Shown here one piece after another: positions 39,123 through 48,177 of a stretch of DNA of 64,000 bases; position 1 is the first letter of the stretch; every line of letters starts with the position of its first letter. The DNA is taken from NCBI GenBank assembly GCA_950054485.1, contig CATLPD010000002.1, forward strand, positions 62,001-126,000. The letters run 5' to 3'. Both the position numbers and the translations under genes were made by a program. The notes below the pieces were generated by a model. The model worked only from the letters and a program-made list of their open reading frames with translations. It made no database searches and was not told where the DNA came from. Source of the stretch: an uncultured Alphaproteobacteria bacterium. Its GTDB lineage: Bacteria > Pseudomonadota > Alphaproteobacteria > Micavibrionales > CSBR16-224.

Positions 39123-40197
39123 AAACCTTATAAAAGCGAAAATCAAAGCCGATGGTCCAATGTCCATCTCGGAGTACATGGCGTTATGTCTGGGGCATCC
39201 CGAATACGGATATTATATGACGCGTGATCCTTTTGGCGTTAAGGGGGACTTCACGACAGCCCCTGAAGTTTCACAGATGTTTGGTGAGCTGATCGGCGCA
39301 TGGGTTATGCAGGTCTGGCATGACATGGGCGAGCCTGAACATTTTAATCTGATAGAAGCCGGACCCGGACGTGGTACACTCATGCAGGATATGCTCAGAA
39401 TATCTTGTAAAAACCCGCAATTCAAAAGAGCTGTAACAGTTGGCTTGATCGAAACCAGCCCACATTTACGCGCAATCCAAAAGAAGACATTAGCCGAATA
39501 TAGTAATATCGCGTGGCATGATACTATATCTGATATTGAGCTTTCGGGCCCTGCAATCTTCGTTGCAAACGAACTTTTGGATGCACTGCCGATCCATCAG
39601 TTCATAAAAATAGGCGATAATCACTGGCACGAGCGCGCAGTCGGAATCAACGATAATCAAGAGCTGATAATAACAGAACGCCACCCATCTTTTGATCCAC
39701 GCTTGATTTTACCGTCAGAGGAAATAGATAACGGCACGATTGTTGAAATCTGTCCTGTAGCACAAAGTCTGGTAAAGGATGTAGCAGAGGCCGTAAAAGA
39801 GCACAGAGGTGCGGCTTTATTTATTGATTACGGTTATAGTCATAGAGCATATGGCGATACATTTCAGGCCATGAAAGATCAGAAATTTGTTGATGTTCTG
39901 CACAAGCCGGGAGACTGCGATCTAACTGCGCATGTTAACTTCGAGCGTCTTTTCATGGTGGCCCAACAATCAGAAGTCATATGTGCGCCTATTGTGTCTC
40001 AATCTGAATTTCTAAAAAATCTGGGTATTGAGTTGCGTGCCAATATGCTGAAGACGCAAAACCCTGAAATGGCCGATGGAATTGATCGTGATCTGAACCG
40101 TTTGATTGGTGATGATGAAATGGGGAGCCTTTTTAAAGTTTTGGGGCTGTGTCATCCCGACCTTAAGATTGCGGGGTTTGAAAATGTATATTTATGA
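39106..40197 (+). CDS. COG1565-type SAM-dependent methyltransferase
   Basis: 'GDFTTAPEVSQMFGELIGAWV', 'LIEAGPGRGTLMQDMLR', 'FVANELLDALPIHQF'. Confidence 0.93.
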   Translation: MANTLENLIKAKIKADGPMSISEYMALCLGHPEYGYYMTRDPFGVKGDFTTAPEVSQMFGELIGAWVMQVWHDMGEPEHFNLIEAGPGRGTLMQDMLRISCKNPQFKRAVTVGLIETSPHLRAIQKKTLAEYSNIAWHDTISDIELSGPAIFVANELLDALPIHQFIKIGDNHWHERAVGINDNQELIITERHPSFDPRLILPSEEIDNGTIVEICPVAQSLVKDVAEAVKEHRGAALFIDYGYSHRAYGDTFQAMKDQKFVDVLHKPGDCDLTAHVNFERLFMVAQQSEVICAPIVSQSEFLKNLGIELRANMLKTQNPEMADGIDRDLNRLIGDDEMGSLFKVLGLCHPDLKIAGFENVYL

Positions 40198-40957
40198 AGA
40201 TGAAGCTTTAAAATCTGTTGCACACATCAAACACGGCTTTTTTGGCCGTCAGGGTGGAGTCAGTGAAGGCCTATATAAAAGCCTGAATGTGGGCTTCAGT
40301 ACGAAAGACACTGAAGAAAATATCGTACATAACAGGGCTGTTATCAGGCGTGCTCTTGATAGTAACGGTGTTATCACTGTTAATCAGGTTCATGGTGCTG
40401 ATATTGTGAATGTAGGAAGTTTAACAGTACAGGATGCTTCTGCCCCGCAAGCGGATGGCATGGTGACACAACATGAAAAGATTGCTTTGGGTATTCTGAC
40501 GGCTGACTGCGTGCCCATCTTGGCTGTGGACCGTCATAAAAAAATTGCAGGCGCAGCCCATTCTGGTTGGGGCGGGGCTTTTAAAGGTATCGGTCAGCAT
40601 TTGATCAAACGCATGATTGCCAATGGCGCTGTCGAAAAAGACATCATCATCGCCTTGGGGCCGTGCATTCAGCAAAAATCATATGAGGTTGACGAAAGTT
40701 TCTATCAGCGTTTTATAGAGCAAAGCGAAGGTAATAGAGCTTTTTTTAAAGAAGGGGATCGCGATGGTCACTATCTTTTTAATCTGCCATCTTATATCTC
40801 AAGACAAATACAAAAAGATTATCCACGTTTATACGCTGTATCTGTCTGCGATGAAGATACATATTCACAGTCAAATCTTTTCTTTAGTTACAGACGGTCA
40901 TGTCACAACAGCGAGGATGATTACGGGCGACAAATATCGGCCATTTCATTGATTTGA
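40184..40957 (+). CDS. pgeF: Multicopper/laccase-domain purine nucleosidase family protein (PgeF/YfiH)
   Basis: 'KHGFFGRQGGVSEGLYKSLNVG', 'LTADCVPILAVD', 'GAAHSGWGGAFKG'; ATG at 40184. Confidence 0.93.
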   Translation: MYIYEDEALKSVAHIKHGFFGRQGGVSEGLYKSLNVGFSTKDTEENIVHNRAVIRRALDSNGVITVNQVHGADIVNVGSLTVQDASAPQADGMVTQHEKIALGILTADCVPILAVDRHKKIAGAAHSGWGGAFKGIGQHLIKRMIANGAVEKDIIIALGPCIQQKSYEVDESFYQRFIEQSEGNRAFFKEGDRDGHYLFNLPSYISRQIQKDYPRLYAVSVCDEDTYSQSNLFFSYRRSCHNSEDDYGRQISAISLI

Positions 40958-41014
40958 CGTTTACATTGCGGGGCGTCCGCGTTACTTTAGATTCATCAGC
41001 ATATAGAGGTCAAA

Positions 41015-41989
41015 ATGGGCGGTCAGAAAATGAAAATTTTATCCTGCAGCAGTAACGAGCCATTGGCGGAAGATATCGCAAAATATGTCGGTGTGCCACT
41101 CGTCGAACGAAACCTGACAAAATTTGCAGATAGCGAATTTTTCATTGAAATTCTGGAGAATGTCCGCGGCGAAGATATCTTTATCATTCAATCCACATCC
41201 AAACCTGCCAATCAGTATCTGATGGAGCTTTTAATTACTATTGATGCCTGCCGACGCGGATCGGCAAAGCGCATTACGGCCGTAATGCCATACTATGGTT
41301 ACGCGCGTCAGGATCGCAAGACAGGCCCCCGCACACCGATTACGGCCAAATTAATTGCAAATCTTTTGACCACAGCAGGGGCCGACCGCGTTTTAACGCT
41401 GGACCTTCACGCAGGGCAAATTCAGGGGTTCTTTGATATTCCGCTGGATAACCTTCACGCGGGCGTTCCGATCTTTATCCCAGCCATTCAAGATATGCAT
41501 GACAGTAAAAACCCGTTGATGATCGTATCCCCCGATGTCGGCGGTGTGGTGCGCGCACGTGCCTTGGCCAAGCGCTTGGATGCGGGACTTGCCATTATTG
41601 ACAAACGCCGTGAAAAGGCGGGGATTTCCGAAGTGATGCACGTGATTGGCGAGGTCGAGGGGCATGACTGCGTTTTGGTCGATGATATTGTGGATTCTGC
41701 CGGCACGCTATGTAACGCGGCGGATGCCCTGATCAAGGAAGGGGCAACATCTGTGCGCGCCGTTTGCACACACGGCGTTTTGTCGGGAACAGCCGTCGAG
41801 CGCGTTGAAAAATCGGCGATGACGGAATTGTTGATTACGGACAGTATTCAGGCGACAGAACAGGCGCGAAACAGCAACAAAATCAAACAGCTCAGCGTTG
41901 CGCCATTATTGGGTGAAGCCATTTTGCGCATTACTGAGGATCGATCCGTGTCTTCGCTGTTTGATATGGTCTTCCCGCGCCGCGCGTAA
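41015..41989 (+). CDS. prs: Ribose-phosphate pyrophosphokinase
   Basis: '[17 protein letters not shown]', '[18 protein letters not shown]', '[13 protein letters not shown]'; start may be the ATG at 41030. Confidence 0.97.
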   Translation: MGGQKMKILSCSSNEPLAEDIAKYVGVPLVERNLTKFADSEFFIEILENVRGEDIFIIQSTSKPANQYLMELLITIDACRRGSAKRITAVMPYYGYARQDRKTGPRTPITAKLIANLLTTAGADRVLTLDLHAGQIQGFFDIPLDNLHAGVPIFIPAIQDMHDSKNPLMIVSPDVGGVVRARALAKRLDAGLAIIDKRREKAGISEVMHVIGEVEGHDCVLVDDIVDSAGTLCNAADALIKEGATSVRAVCTHGVLSGTAVERVEKSAMTELLITDSIQATEQARNSNKIKQLSVAPLLGEAILRITEDRSVSSLFDMVFPRRA

Positions 41990-42058
41990 AGCCATTTTTT
42001 TTGTTGATTTCACTGGGTAATTTTGCCATAGTGCGCCGTGGCTCGTAATTGGGCCTTG

Positions 42059-42084
42059 GCGGAGGTCATCCCTGGAGGCTCCGC
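42059..42084 (+). other. Hairpin in the rplY leader
   Basis: GCGGAG/CTCCGC stem in the approximately 130-nt region before rplY. Confidence 0.4.
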
Positions 42085-42116
42085 GGTAATAAATCAATGT
42101 CATAAGGAGTAAGAAA

Positions 42117-42806
42117 ATGGCAAAATCTTTTGAACTGAGCGCAGACAAGCGTGAAGAGGCAGGTAAGGGAGCCGCTCGTGCAGTTCGTCGTGAGGGACGT
42201 ATCCCGGCGGTGATCTATGGCGGCAACGAAGACCCTGTCAAAATCTCATTGTTGGAAAAAGACGTTATTCGCGAATACCACAATGGTAATATCCTGACAA
42301 CAATCTGTGATATGGATGTTGCAGGCACAAAATTCAAACTGCTGGGTCGTGATGTACAGTTGCACCCTGTGACAGATCGTCCATTGCACGCAGATTTCCT
42401 GCGCGTTACAGACAAAACACGCATCAACGTATCTGTACCTGTAACCTTCATTAACGAAGATAAAGCCCCAGGTTTGGTTGACGAAGGCGGTATTCTGGCG
42501 ATTGTACGCCACGACGTTGAAGTTGTATGTCGCGCGGTTGCTATTCCTGATGAGCTGATTATTGACCTTGAAGGTGCAACAATCGGTGATACGCTGGATT
42601 CAACAAAAATCAAGCTGGAAGACGGCGTTAAATTCGCCATTTCAGATCGTGACTTTGCGATTGCGAACATCGCAGCACCAAAAGCTGAAGAGCCTGAAGA
42701 AGACGAAGAAGGTCTTGAAGGTGAAGAAGGCGAAGCTGCTGAAGCTGGCGAAGGCGAAAAAGCTGAAGGTGAAGGCGAAGAAAAAGCCGAGGGCGGTGAC
42801 GAATAA
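42117..42806 (+). CDS. rplY: 50S ribosomal protein L25 (Ctc family)
   Basis: 'REEAGKGAARAVRREGRIPAVIYGG', TL5/CTC domain, acidic Glu/Gly/Ala low-complexity tail. Confidence 0.95.
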   Translation: MAKSFELSADKREEAGKGAARAVRREGRIPAVIYGGNEDPVKISLLEKDVIREYHNGNILTTICDMDVAGTKFKLLGRDVQLHPVTDRPLHADFLRVTDKTRINVSVPVTFINEDKAPGLVDEGGILAIVRHDVEVVCRAVAIPDELIIDLEGATIGDTLDSTKIKLEDGVKFAISDRDFAIANIAAPKAEEPEEDEEGLEGEEGEAAEAGEGEKAEGEGEEKAEGGDE

Positions 42807-42865
42807 TTCGTCACTTCCTGATTATGCTTTCTTTTTTAATATCCCTTTTTACGGGAAACAGCGCT

Positions 42866-43480
42866 ATGGCGGATGATGTTCTTTTAATTGTCGGTTTGGG
42901 TAACCCCGGATCAAAATATGAACAAAACCGCCATAACGTCGGATTTATGGCGGCGGATGAAATGATCCGCCGTTATTCTTTTTCCGGCCCGCAATCAAAA
43001 TACAAGGGCGAGTTATTCCAAGGAGATATTAAAGGCCAGAAAGCGATTATTCTTAAGCCGCAAACTTATATGAATGAATCGGGCCAGTCTGTTCAGGCTG
43101 TTGCCGCCTTTTACAAGATCAAACCTGAAAATATCGTCGTTTTATATGACGAACTGGATTTACCGCCTGGTAAAGTGAAAATCAAACAAGGCGGCGGGGC
43201 AGGCGGTCACAACGGCATTAAATCGATTGATCAGCATCTGGGCAAAAACTACTGGCGCGTGCGTATCGGCATTGGTCATCCCGGCGACCGGGAACGCGTA
43301 ACAGGCTATGTTCTAGGTAACTTTTCCAAACAGGATGCCGAATGGTTGGACAAACTGTTGCCAGTCATGGCAGATGAAGCGGTCTTAATTGCGGAAAAAG
43401 ATATGGCTGGCTATATGAATAAAATTGCCCTAAAAACAAAGCCAGAGAAAAAGAAAAAGGATCAGAAAAATGACGGATAA
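42866..43480 (+). CDS. pth: Peptidyl-tRNA hydrolase
   Basis: 'LIVGLGNPGSKYEQNRHNVGF', 'YMNESGQSV', 'GGGAGGHNGIKSID'; ATG at 42866. Confidence 0.96.
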   Translation: MADDVLLIVGLGNPGSKYEQNRHNVGFMAADEMIRRYSFSGPQSKYKGELFQGDIKGQKAIILKPQTYMNESGQSVQAVAAFYKIKPENIVVLYDELDLPPGKVKIKQGGGAGGHNGIKSIDQHLGKNYWRVRIGIGHPGDRERVTGYVLGNFSKQDAEWLDKLLPVMADEAVLIAEKDMAGYMNKIALKTKPEKKKKDQKNDG

Positions 43481-43781
43481 ATGGCAGGACCTGCAAAATG
43501 ATATTGCGGCCTTTACGGATAGCGTTTTCGGCAAATCCAATCCGGTTTCAAAGTTGCATCATCTGCACGAGGAGGTTGGCGAGCTGATTGAAGATCCTGA
43601 AGATCGTCTGGAATGGGCGGATTGCGTAATTTTGTTGATTGATGCTGCGAAAAAAGCAGGCCACGATATGGATGACCTTTACGGTTTTGTTCAGGAAAAA
43701 ATGAAAATCAACAAAAACAGAAAATGGGGCGAGCCCGATGAAAACGGTGTCGTTCGCCATGTGAAAGTTGCGGGAGAATAA
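43470..43781 (+). CDS. MazG-like/dATP-dGTP diphosphohydrolase (DUF550-type) protein
   Basis: 'KLHHLHEEVGELIEDPEDRLEWADCVILLIDAAKKAG'. Confidence 0.8.
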   Translation: MTDKWQDLQNDIAAFTDSVFGKSNPVSKLHHLHEEVGELIEDPEDRLEWADCVILLIDAAKKAGHDMDDLYGFVQEKMKINKNRKWGEPDENGVVRHVKVAGE

Positions 43782-43783
43782 AA

Positions 43784-44884
43784 ATGGGTTTTAATTGTGG
43801 AATTGTCGGGTTGCCGAACGTTGGAAAATCAACGCTTTTTAATGCGCTGACGGCAACAGCCGCGGCGCAGGCGGCGAATTTTCCATTCTGTACGATCGAA
43901 CCGAACGTCGGCCGTGTGGCAGTTCCTGATCCACGTCTGGATAAAATCGCAACCATTGCCGGATCAAAAGCCATATTGCCAACACAGCTTGAATTCGTTG
44001 ATATCGCAGGTCTAGTTAAGGGTGCCAGTAAAGGCGAGGGCCTTGGGAACCAGTTCTTGGCGAATATCCGCGAAACAGATGCGATTTTGCATGTTCTGCG
44101 TTGTTTTGAAGACGGGAATGTGACCCATGTCGAGGGTTCTGTTGATCCGATCCGTGATGCTGAAATCATTGAAACCGAATTGATGATTGCGGATATGGAG
44201 AGCCTGCAAAAACGTATTGAACCGCTGAAGAAAAAAGCGCGCAGTGGTGATAAAGACACAATTGCACAGGTTGAGATGATTGAACGTGTGTTGAAAGTCT
44301 TGGAAGACGGTAAGCCTGCCCGCACCGTCGAATATAAAGAAGACGAGGCGCGGACCTTTAAAATGTTGCAGCTTTTGACATCAAAACCGCTTTTATATGT
44401 TTGTAATGTGGGCGAAGACGATGCCGCAGACGGCAATGTGCATACTCAAGCCGTGCAGAAAATGGCGGACGAGCAGGGCGCTGAAGTTGTGATTATTTCC
44501 GCTGCGATGGAGGCGGAGATCTCTCAACTAGAGAGCGATGACGATAAAAAAGAATTTCTGGAAGCGGCCGGACTATCCGAGCCTGGCCTGAACCGTGTGA
44601 TTAAGGCAGGATATAATTTATTAAACCTGATGACATTCTTTACAGCCGGACCGAAAGAAGCCCGTGCCTGGACCGTCAAGCAACAATCGAAAGCCCCGCA
44701 GGCGGCGGGCGCCATTCACACTGATTTTGAACGTGGCTTTATCAAGGCTGAAACAATCGCATATGACGATTATGTGACCTTGGGCGGTGAAGTCAAAGCG
44801 AAAGAAGCCGGCAAGATGCGTCAGGAAGGTAAAGAATACGTCGTGCAAGACGGCGATGTCATGCTCTTCCGTTTCAACGTCTAA
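43784..44884 (+). CDS. ychF: Redox-regulated ATPase YchF
   Basis: 'CGIVGLPNVGKSTLFNALT', 'FVDIAGLVKGASKGEGLGNQFLANIRETDAI'. Confidence 0.98.
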   Translation: MGFNCGIVGLPNVGKSTLFNALTATAAAQAANFPFCTIEPNVGRVAVPDPRLDKIATIAGSKAILPTQLEFVDIAGLVKGASKGEGLGNQFLANIRETDAILHVLRCFEDGNVTHVEGSVDPIRDAEIIETELMIADMESLQKRIEPLKKKARSGDKDTIAQVEMIERVLKVLEDGKPARTVEYKEDEARTFKMLQLLTSKPLLYVCNVGEDDAADGNVHTQAVQKMADEQGAEVVIISAAMEAEISQLESDDDKKEFLEAAGLSEPGLNRVIKAGYNLLNLMTFFTAGPKEARAWTVKQQSKAPQAAGAIHTDFERGFIKAETIAYDDYVTLGGEVKAKEAGKMRQEGKEYVVQDGDVMLFRFNV

Positions 44885-44909
44885 AGTTTTTTAAGTTCTA
44901 TTGCTCATC

Positions 44910-45920
44910 TTATAAAGCAGGCCGATTGCGTGCGATAAAGTCGCGCTGTCTGTCTGCGGCCTGATTGCTGCGTTCGACAATATCTTCGTCCCAAGAGGAT
45001 GCAGCCGTGGCAATTTCAGCGCCATTCAGGTCAGTTCCACTTGTCGCTAATGTCCATATGTCCTGTTCTGTTACTTTTTGGCCATGCGCCTCAAAGTCGC
45101 GAAGGGCGGCAATTTTAGCCTGTGCAAATAATCGGCTATCGCCTGTTGTGACAATTTGTTCTATGCGCATATACATCCACATATCAGCTTTAAACGTCAG
45201 ATATTCGACGACGTCTTGGTACTGATCAGTGCCATAGCTTTCGTTTAACATTTGCAAGGTGCCGTAATAATCAGCGTAGTAAGCTTCTTCCAGAAAGAAA
45301 CAATTGGCTTTCAATTGCCAGTGATTTTCAGTCATCATGAAATCATCGTATTTCTGGTTTAGGGCTTCATCTGAAACACGCGTGCCTGTATATGCTGCAT
45401 ACCAGTCTTCTGCTGTGTAGGTGCTATCAGGTGTTGCTATGCCGCAGGCGCGATAAGATTGGCCGCCCGCATTCGCAAAAACGCTTGTTGCGGTGGGGGT
45501 GGGGCCATTAAGTAGTCTGTCATATATGTCCGGATTGAATTCATAGCCTTCAAAAGACATGCTGACGCTTTTGTTTAAAATATCGCGTCCATATGAATAT
45601 TTAAGCGCGTTGGAGACCGAATTAGCGTGCTGCGGAGCCATGCCCAAGCTTTGTGCAAGTTCTGCGACAGATTGTTGAAAGTCTGCATTCACGTCGGCTT
45701 TGGCCTTAAAAATATCTTGGTAAGTGTGGTTTTCAGGAAGCTCTGCGCCGCGCCGTTCGGCATTTTCTCTTAAAATCTCTCTGGCTTCGCTTTGTGAAAG
45801 CTCGAATGCATGTATCTGGTTTCCGTTATTATCCTGAAGTACATATGCGTCAGCAGCCATAGCCGGCGTGCTTACAAGCGATACGGAGGCAAATATTGCC
45901 ATAAGTTTTTTGATTTTCAT
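44910..45920 (-). CDS. Secreted protein, paralogue 1 of the HExxH array, active site degenerate
   Basis: Signal peptide 'MKIKKLMAIFASVSLVSTPAMAADA' (ATG at 45920); aligns by eye with 47033-48049; 'HWQLKANCFFLEEAYYADYY' where the paralogue has 'WHERSHCFFIGNEAHADYY'. Confidence 0.8.
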   Translation of the reverse strand: MKIKKLMAIFASVSLVSTPAMAADAYVLQDNNGNQIHAFELSQSEAREILRENAERRGAELPENHTYQDIFKAKADVNADFQQSVAELAQSLGMAPQHANSVSNALKYSYGRDILNKSVSMSFEGYEFNPDIYDRLLNGPTPTATSVFANAGGQSYRACGIATPDSTYTAEDWYAAYTGTRVSDEALNQKYDDFMMTENHWQLKANCFFLEEAYYADYYGTLQMLNESYGTDQYQDVVEYLTFKADMWMYMRIEQIVTTGDSRLFAQAKIAALRDFEAHGQKVTEQDIWTLATSGTDLNGAEIATAASSWDEDIVERSNQAADRQRDFIARNRPAL

Positions 45921-45964
45921 ATCGACAATTTGGCATAAACAGTGTCGGGTTTCAAGGGATTTTT

Positions 45965-46003
45965 CAAAAAAATACCCCGGAACAGGTTCGGGGTACCTTT
46001 TGA
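45965..46003 (-). terminator. Terminator downstream of paralogue 2
   Basis: TACCCCG...CGGGGTA hairpin; A run on the plus strand at its left gives a T tract on the minus strand. Confidence 0.7.
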
Positions 46004-46020
46004 AATCGGTTATATTTATG

Positions 46021-47010
46021 CTAGCGGCACTGCGGGCTGGAATATGAAACAGTGATTTCAGATGCAGGCACACGGCACATATTTTGCGCCATCAGGCTTT
46101 CAATATAAGCAAGACTGCGTCTGAATGTATCCTGAATGTGGTCGATAAAATCCAAATCTGTAGGCATATTATTCAGACGATGTTCGTATATCTTCTGATC
46201 CGTATCGAATGCGCCCGGATCGGCTTTATAATCGTTCATTGCCATATGAATATATGTGCCGTTCATAAAATATTTGGAATAAAATTCGACACTACGCATG
46301 GCGTTGTGATTTCTAAGGCCTGACATCATCCAAAGAAAACGCTCTGTCATCTCGGGCTGATCAGCATAGTATCTATCCATGATCTGCAAAGATGCTATGT
46401 AGTCAGCTTGGGGCTCACTCATTTGCATGCAATGGGCGCTTTCATGAAAATTAACGAATTCAGCAAACATCTCACCATATTGTTCAGGAAGGTTAATCGT
46501 CCCTTCAAAGCCTGTCATTTGTTCAAGCCACTGTGATGCACTGTGATTGCGGTCTGCAGATACAACGGCACAGAAATTATCAGAGATTTTAGGGTAGCGT
46601 AAAGCCAGAGGGCCAATACCATTTACAGGTGTCGTCGCGTTCTCATCAAAAATAATTTCTCTGTTACCATTGCTGGCTTTGTAACTGAAAACAGTTGCCA
46701 GATCGCGAGCAAAAATTTGTGCGAGATTCTGATTATAGCCTTGAGTGATCATGTCCTCAAAAATTTTGCCCTGAATATATGTTTTTCTTTCACGATAATA
46801 GCGGGCACTACCGATTTCAAACGAGGTAATTTCATTATATTCCCGTGCTAGCGCCGCGCCTTCTTGCTGGCTAATCGAATATACTGTCACCTCTTGGTTG
46901 CCGTCACTTAATGTATACACTTCCGATGCCGCTGCCGGGGCCCCAACACATGCAGCCGCTGCTGCAAAGGCAGCCATGCACTTTTTCTTTAGGCTTTTTT
47001 TCTTTTTCAT
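46021..47010 (-). CDS. Secreted putative metallopeptidase-like protein, paralogue 2
   Basis: Signal peptide; 'NFHESAHCMQMSEPQADYIASLQIM'. Confidence 0.8.
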   Translation of the reverse strand: MKKKKSLKKKCMAAFAAAAACVGAPAAASEVYTLSDGNQEVTVYSISQQEGAALAREYNEITSFEIGSARYYRERKTYIQGKIFEDMITQGYNQNLAQIFARDLATVFSYKASNGNREIIFDENATTPVNGIGPLALRYPKISDNFCAVVSADRNHSASQWLEQMTGFEGTINLPEQYGEMFAEFVNFHESAHCMQMSEPQADYIASLQIMDRYYADQPEMTERFLWMMSGLRNHNAMRSVEFYSKYFMNGTYIHMAMNDYKADPGAFDTDQKIYEHRLNNMPTDLDFIDHIQDTFRRSLAYIESLMAQNMCRVPASEITVSYSSPQCR

Positions 47011-47032
47011 TTTACTCTCTCCCCAGAGCTAA

Positions 47033-48049
47033 TTACGTCGTCAGTGCAGGTGAACTTCTTCTATCTAAAAGCTCGCGCTGTGTTTGAATTGCTTGTTCTT
47101 CTTTCTGATCCAAGATGCTTTCCCAACGGGCAACTTCAGCCTCAAGAGAGGTTCCTGCAAGAGTTGTCAGGTCAGTCGCCATTGTCCAGATTTCTTCTTC
47201 GCTTAAACGGCGCTGCTGGGTTTTGAAATCCTGCAGGGCAGCAAGCGTTGCGGCGCCGACATGACGGTTTTCATCATTTTTGACAAGATAGTCAGTTGAT
47301 GCCGCGTACATCCACATTTCGGCTTTAAATTCGAGATAGCCGATGATTTCGTCCAGATTATCGCTGTCATAATTTTCATTCAAAAGCTGTAGAACGGCGT
47401 AATAGTCAGCATGCGCTTCGTTTCCGATGAAAAAGCAGTGCGAGCGTTCGTGCCACATTGTCTCGTTACGCATGTAGGTACTATAAATATCAGGCAATAC
47501 ACCATCTTGAATAGCTTGACCTGTAAAGCCTTCGTACCATTGCTCGACTGTGAAATGCGTATCGGGTGCGCCGATTCCGCAAATTGCAAACTTCTCGCCA
47601 TTTGCAAGTGTCACAAGTGCGTGCAACGCACTAGGCGTATAATTTATCGGTTGATCTAAATGCGGGTTAAATTCGTACGCTTGAAAATCCATCCTGCCAT
47701 CATTTTCAACAATATAGCGGCCGTATATATTCGTCAAAGCATTGCTGAGACTGTTCGCCTTGTTTTGATCATAGCCTTCTTCCAGCGCCATATCACGGAA
47801 TTTATCCCGAATGTGCCAGTTGAATAAAACTTTTAAACGATAACTTTCTTGAAGTGAAAGATCCGGGTTTTCGACTTGTGTATCAAGTACCTCGCGCATG
47901 GCTTCACGTGCCTCGCTTTGAGTTACTTCCAGTACGTTGACTTCAGCCCCATAGGTGTTTCGCATAGTATACGCTTCAGCAGCTATCCCCGGCGTGCTAA
48001 ACAGCGCAGCGGCAGCAGCGAAAGCTGCCATTGCAGATTTTTTAAGCAT
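47033..48049 (-). CDS. Secreted putative metallopeptidase-like protein, paralogue 3
   Basis: Signal peptide; 'MWHERSHCFFIGNEAHADYYAVLQLLNENY'. Confidence 0.8.
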   Translation of the reverse strand: MLKKSAMAAFAAAAALFSTPGIAAEAYTMRNTYGAEVNVLEVTQSEAREAMREVLDTQVENPDLSLQESYRLKVLFNWHIRDKFRDMALEEGYDQNKANSLSNALTNIYGRYIVENDGRMDFQAYEFNPHLDQPINYTPSALHALVTLANGEKFAICGIGAPDTHFTVEQWYEGFTGQAIQDGVLPDIYSTYMRNETMWHERSHCFFIGNEAHADYYAVLQLLNENYDSDNLDEIIGYLEFKAEMWMYAASTDYLVKNDENRHVGAATLAALQDFKTQQRRLSEEEIWTMATDLTTLAGTSLEAEVARWESILDQKEEQAIQTQRELLDRRSSPALTT

Positions 48050-48177
48050 GCCAAAATATTAATCATTTATACTTTATGTTCAAGAAGAAAATAAAATAAA
48101 AAATATTATTGTTAATATAAAGGGGTTAAAAGATATAAAATTACATATTAATGTTTATGTATTTAAAACTTAGATTT

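Noticed and set aside
42680-42806. GAAGGCGAAG-type repeats
   Set aside because: Codon-level repetition of the acidic low-complexity L25 tail, not a separate repeat element.
42215-42814. 199-aa Ser/Pro-rich ORF on the minus strand
   Set aside because: Fully antisense to rplY; the composition is the mirror of the Glu/Gly/Ala-rich L25 tail. Considered spurious.
43708-44436. 242-aa minus-strand ORF opposite ychF
   Set aside because: Ser-rich antisense ORF over a highly conserved gene; typical chance ORF.
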